From Sphingopyxis sp. (GTDB lineage: Bacteria > Pseudomonadota > Alphaproteobacteria > Sphingomonadales > Sphingomonadaceae), in the NCBI GenBank assembly GCA_013911715.1, contig JACEST010000075.1:1-9655 (forward strand): a stretch of 9,655 nucleotides of DNA, given 5' to 3'. A program made the translations under genes and the position numbers. Below the pieces are notes generated by a model, which did no database searches, was not told the DNA's origin, and saw only the letters and a program-made list of their open reading frames with translations. This document shows, piece by piece, positions 7,324-9,655 of the stretch. Within the stretch, counting starts at the first letter, position 1. Every line of letters starts with the position of its first letter.

Positions 7324-7400
7324 GTCTTCCCCGCGAAAGCGAGGACCCAGGGTGGAGCAGAGCATGGTCCGCCCTGGGTTCCCGCTTTCGCGGGAAAGAC
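7324..7400. repeat. Inner palindrome, second repeat family (CGCGAAAGCG-type hairpin)
   Basis: Bases 7324-7352 and 7372-7400 are inverted copies that agree at 26 of 29 positions. Pairing extends inward a few more bases (GGTGGA against TCCGCC) and leaves a loop of about 11 nt. The core, a CCGCGAAAGCG stretch followed by a GACCCAGGG-like block, resembles palindromic repeats that I recall as dispersed in sphingomonads and other proteobacteria. It would lie in the 5' leader of the fused gene if transcription starts to its right. Confidence 0.85.
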
Positions 7401-7481
7401 ACTGGTATAAAGAAGTGAATTGATCCTCGCAGACACAAGCTATTGTAACAGCAGACAACTCCTCAACGTCCAAAGCCAGCC

Positions 7482-7522
7482 CCTTCGCGCCTCTTCGCCT
7501 CTTCGCGCCCTTCGCGCGAAAT
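7482..7522 (-). repeat. Right arm of outer 41-nt inverted repeat
   Basis: Inverted partner of 7262-7302, with 35 of 41 matches. It ends nine bases from the hemB stop codon, so it would be the first element transcribed after hemB on the minus strand. No T-tract is present to support an intrinsic terminator. Confidence 0.85.
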
Positions 7523-7531
7523 CGCTTTCCA

Positions 7532-8530
7532 CTATCCGTTCAGCAACCGCGCCGCATGCGCCGCATGGTACGTCAAAATGCCCGAGGCCCCCGCGCGTTT
7601 GAATGCCAGCAATGTTTCCAAAATCAGCGCGTCGCGCTCGCCTGCGCCCGCCGCTGCTGCCGCCTCGATCATCGCATATTCGCCCGACACCTGGTAAACG
7701 AACACCGGCACGTTGCAGGCGTCGGCGACGCGCGCGACGATGTCGAGATAGGGCAGGCCGGGCTTGACCATCACGCTGTCGGCACCCTCGGCGATGTCGA
7801 GCGCAACCTCGCGCAGCGCCTCGTTCGAATTGGCCGGGTCCATCTGATAGCCGCGCTTGTCGCCTTTCAGCAGCCCGCGCGAGCCGACCGCGTCGCGGAA
7901 CGGGCCGTAAAAGGCGCTGGCATATTTGGCGGCGTAGCTCATGATCTGGACGTCCACGAAACCTGCGTTTTCGAGCGCCGCGCGGATCGCGCCGATGCGG
8001 CCGTCCATCATGTCGCTGGGCGCGATGATATCGGCCCCGGCGCGCGCCTGATTAATCGCCTGGCCGACCAGCATCTGCACCGTTGCGTCATTGACCACCG
8101 CGCCCGACGCATCGACCAGCCCGTCCTGGCCATGGCTGGTATAGGGGTCGAGCGCGACGTCGGTGAGCACGCCAATGGCGTCGCCGTGCGCCGCCTTGAT
8201 CGCAGCAACCGCGCGGCACATCAGATTATCGGGATTGAGCGCCTCGGACCCGTCGGCGCTGCGCTTGTCGGCCGGCGTGTTGGGGAAGAGCGCGACGCAG
8301 GGGATGCCCAGCGCAATCGCCTCGCCCGCGCGCGCAACAATGCCATCGACCGACCAGCGCGACACGCCCGGCAGCGTGGCAACCGGCTCCTCGACCCCCT
8401 CACCATCGGTCACGAACAGCGGCCAGATGAGATCAGCCGCCGTCAGGCTGTTTTCGGCGACCATCGCGCGGCTCCACGCCGTACGGCGGGTGCGGCGCAG
8501 GCGGGTGGCGGGATAGCTTCCTTCGCTCAT
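7532..8530 (-). CDS. hemB: porphobilinogen synthase (delta-aminolevulinic acid dehydratase) HemB
   Basis: Condenses two 5-aminolevulinate molecules to porphobilinogen, the second step of the heme pathway from aminolevulinate, in the cytoplasm. It has 332 residues, the usual length, and folds as a TIM barrel. The two active-site lysines are Lys202 (MSYAAKYASAFYGPF) and Lys256 (VMVKPGLPYLD). The metal region reads DVALDPYTSHGQDG (124-137), with aspartates where zinc enzymes carry three cysteines. This points to the magnesium- or potassium-stimulated class known from alphaproteobacteria and Pseudomonas. The frame opens further upstream with a TTG at 8587 that overlaps the M23 stop, but the ATG at 8530 (MSEGSYPATRLRRTRRTAW) fits the family N-terminus. 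No strong Shine-Dalgarno sequence is visible. It lies 53 bp after the M23 gene and may be co-transcribed with it. Confidence 0.96.
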   Translation of the reverse strand: MSEGSYPATRLRRTRRTAWSRAMVAENSLTAADLIWPLFVTDGEGVEEPVATLPGVSRWSVDGIVARAGEAIALGIPCVALFPNTPADKRSADGSEALNPDNLMCRAVAAIKAAHGDAIGVLTDVALDPYTSHGQDGLVDASGAVVNDATVQMLVGQAINQARAGADIIAPSDMMDGRIGAIRAALENAGFVDVQIMSYAAKYASAFYGPFRDAVGSRGLLKGDKRGYQMDPANSNEALREVALDIAEGADSVMVKPGLPYLDIVARVADACNVPVFVYQVSGEYAMIEAAAAAGAGERDALILETLLAFKRAGASGILTYHAAHAARLLNG

Positions 8531-8583
8531 GACCGCTGCATAAGGTTTATCGGACGGAGCGCAAGGCGCGCCCGAAAACGGGT

Positions 8584-9654
8584 TCAAAGGCCGCCGCCCG
8601 CGCGCTTCGCCGCTGTATCGGCAAGCGAGCCAAGCAGCGGCTCAGGCAACACTGGCGCGGTCGCCAGCGGGGTCAGCGCTGCGCCGGGCTTCACCGCCGT
8701 CAGATCACGAATCCGCGCGCGGAAGGCGGCGAGTTCCTTGCCCTCCAATTGCGCCCGCGTGACAAAGGTTACCGACGCCGGATTGACCGCGCGGCCGTTG
8801 CGATAAAGCTCATAATGCAGGTGCGGACCGGTCGACAGGCCGGTCGAGCCGATATAGCCGATCACCTGCCCGCGCGCCACGCGCTGTCCGCCCGACACCG
8901 CAATGCGGCTCATATGGCCATAGCCCGACCCCAGCCCGCCGCCATGGTTGATTCGCACATAATTGCCATAGCCGCCGTTGCGCCCGGCATAGCTGACCGT
9001 CCCGTCGGTCACGGCATAGATGGGCGCGCCATAGCCGCCGCCGAAATCAATGCCGCTGTGCATCCGCAAATAGCCAAGGATCGGGTGGCGGCGCATGCCA
9101 TAGGTGGAGGTGACGCGCCCGGCGGCGGGGCGGGCCATGCCGCCGCGCGTCTGGCCGACGCCCGACGCCTCGAACCAGCTGGTGCGCCCGCCGCTGGTCC
9201 ATTCGATCATCGAAGCCTTTTGCTTACCCCCGCGCACGAGGCCTGCGTAGAGCAATTTACCAACTTCGTTCTCGCCGGTAGCAGCGCGGCGGTGGGCGAC
9301 GATGATGTCATATTCGTCATCGGCCAGCACCTCGCTGCCGACCGCAATCTGCTGGTTGATGACGCGCAGATAGGATTGGATCGCGGTGGCCGGGGCCCCC
9401 GCCGCGCGCGCCGAACGATAGAGGCTGTCGCCCACCCGCCCGCGAATGCGCAGCGGCGTGGCGTCGACCGCAATCGGAATGCGGCGCAGCACGAGGCGGC
9501 CGCCCACCCGCTCCATTTCCACCCGCAAATCAAAGCGCGCGCGCATCGCGAGCGCGTCGACCGGGCGCGGCATGGTGCGCGCGGCACGGCGGCCGAGCAC
9601 CATGTCGATGCGCGTGCCGGGGGTCAGGTCGGCGAGGTTGACGGTGCCCGCAAG
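8584..9654 (-). CDS. M23-family (LytM-type) peptidoglycan endopeptidase, 5' end off the window
   Basis: Predicted zinc metallopeptidase that cleaves peptidoglycan cross-bridges in the periplasm. The frame is open to the right window edge (LAGTVNLADLTPGTRIDMVL...), so the 356 visible residues lack the N-terminus and any signal or anchor segment. Counting from the in-frame Met at 9603, the peptidase domain spans about 160-280. The zinc motifs are complete: His182 and Asp186 in MHSGIDFGG, and His261 and His263 in GPHLHYELYRNG, with His230 in GYGHMSRI as the usual catalytic helper. About 150 residues before this domain resemble the N-terminal regulatory parts of Csd3/ShyA-like endopeptidases, including VGDSLYRSARAAG. 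The TGA stop is 53 bp from hemB. The Met at 9603 is not taken as the start because coding-like sequence continues upstream. The intact motifs argue for an active enzyme rather than a degenerate EnvC-type activator. Confidence 0.92.
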   Translation of the reverse strand, partial: LAGTVNLADLTPGTRIDMVLGRRAARTMPRPVDALAMRARFDLRVEMERVGGRLVLRRIPIAVDATPLRIRGRVGDSLYRSARAAGAPATAIQSYLRVINQQIAVGSEVLADDEYDIIVAHRRAATGENEVGKLLYAGLVRGGKQKASMIEWTSGGRTSWFEASGVGQTRGGMARPAAGRVTSTYGMRRHPILGYLRMHSGIDFGGGYGAPIYAVTDGTVSYAGRNGGYGNYVRINHGGGLGSGYGHMSRIAVSGGQRVARGQVIGYIGSTGLSTGPHLHYELYRNGRAVNPASVTFVTRAQLEGKELAAFRARIRDLTAVKPGAALTPLATAPVLPEPLLGSLADTAAKRAGGGL

Positions 9655-9655
9655 C

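Larger units (their letters stand above)
7211..7531. other. 321-bp intergenic gap between hemB and the fused membrane protein
   Basis: The gap holds an inverted 41-nt repeat pair (7262-7302 and 7482-7522) that encloses a second palindrome (7324-7400). The remaining single-copy parts are 7211-7261, 7303-7323 and 7401-7481. No credible open reading frame is present: short frames here read as the low-complexity peptides typical of translated palindromic repeats. The promoter of the minus-strand fused gene should lie here, but I cannot place it with confidence. Confidence 0.8.

Noticed and set aside
7442..7447. Possible minus-strand -10 box (TACAAT) for the fused gene
   Set aside because: A good -10 match, but no -35-like hexamer lies at 16-18 bp spacing (the nearest are at about 13 and 20 bp), so I do not call a promoter.
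7200..7602. Several short open frames on both strands in the hemB to fused-gene gap
   Set aside because: Their peptides (for example VFPAKAGTQGG, LSRESGNPG) are translations of the palindromic repeats, the frames overlap each other on both strands, and none has a convincing ribosome binding site.
8571..8582. Small CCCG/CGGG hairpin after the M23 stop codon
   Set aside because: Only four base pairs and no T-run; not enough for a terminator.
8531..8587. TTG start at 8587 for hemB, overlapping the M23 stop
   Set aside because: It would add 19 residues not expected in the family; the ATG at 8530 gives the normal length and N-terminus. The overlap is probably chance.
7556..8806. 416-codon plus-strand frame opposite hemB and the end of the M23 gene
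   Set aside because: Antisense shadow that crosses two well-supported genes; no motifs.

Overview
The window is GC-rich chromosomal DNA from an alphaproteobacterium. The likely order is Sphingomonadales, of a Sphingomonas/Sphingopyxis kind, inferred from protein style, the cysteine-poor HemB metal site, and the palindromic repeats, which resemble families that I recall as common in sphingomonad genomes. No species call is possible from the sequence alone. Almost all of it is ordinary core-genome coding sequence. I found no defence system, prophage, CRISPR array, tRNA or rRNA gene, and no transposase.

Left half, plus strand (1-4340): the 3' nine-tenths of dapF (diaminopimelate epimerase; its first few codons lie off the window), mtaB (tRNA methylthiotransferase), ftsY (SRP receptor GTPase), an IspZ/YciB-family membrane protein, and a short membrane protein resembling the membrane part of PuuD. 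dapF-mtaB and mtaB-ftsY are each joined by an ATGA stop/start overlap, so these three look like one translationally coupled unit. A 72-nt imperfect hairpin built on an inverted 17-mer separates ftsY from ispZ. ispZ and the PuuD-like gene each have a clear Shine-Dalgarno sequence of their own.

Right half, minus strand (4353-9655), transcribed right to left: an M23 (LytM-type) peptidoglycan endopeptidase whose 5' end is off the window; hemB (porphobilinogen synthase); a 321-bp gap almost filled by two nested palindromic repeats; a large fused membrane/spermidine-synthase-like protein; and a gamma-class carbonic anhydrase homologue joined to it by another ATGA overlap. The two gene sets converge, with 12 bp between their stop codons at about 4341-4352.

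The genes are mostly housekeeping: lysine and peptidoglycan precursor supply (dapF), tRNA anticodon-loop modification (mtaB), membrane protein targeting (ftsY), cell envelope (ispZ, M23) and heme synthesis (hemB). The least understood parts are the PuuD-like protein without a cytochrome domain, the coupling of the fused protein to a carbonic anhydrase homologue, and the nested palindromes at 7262-7522.
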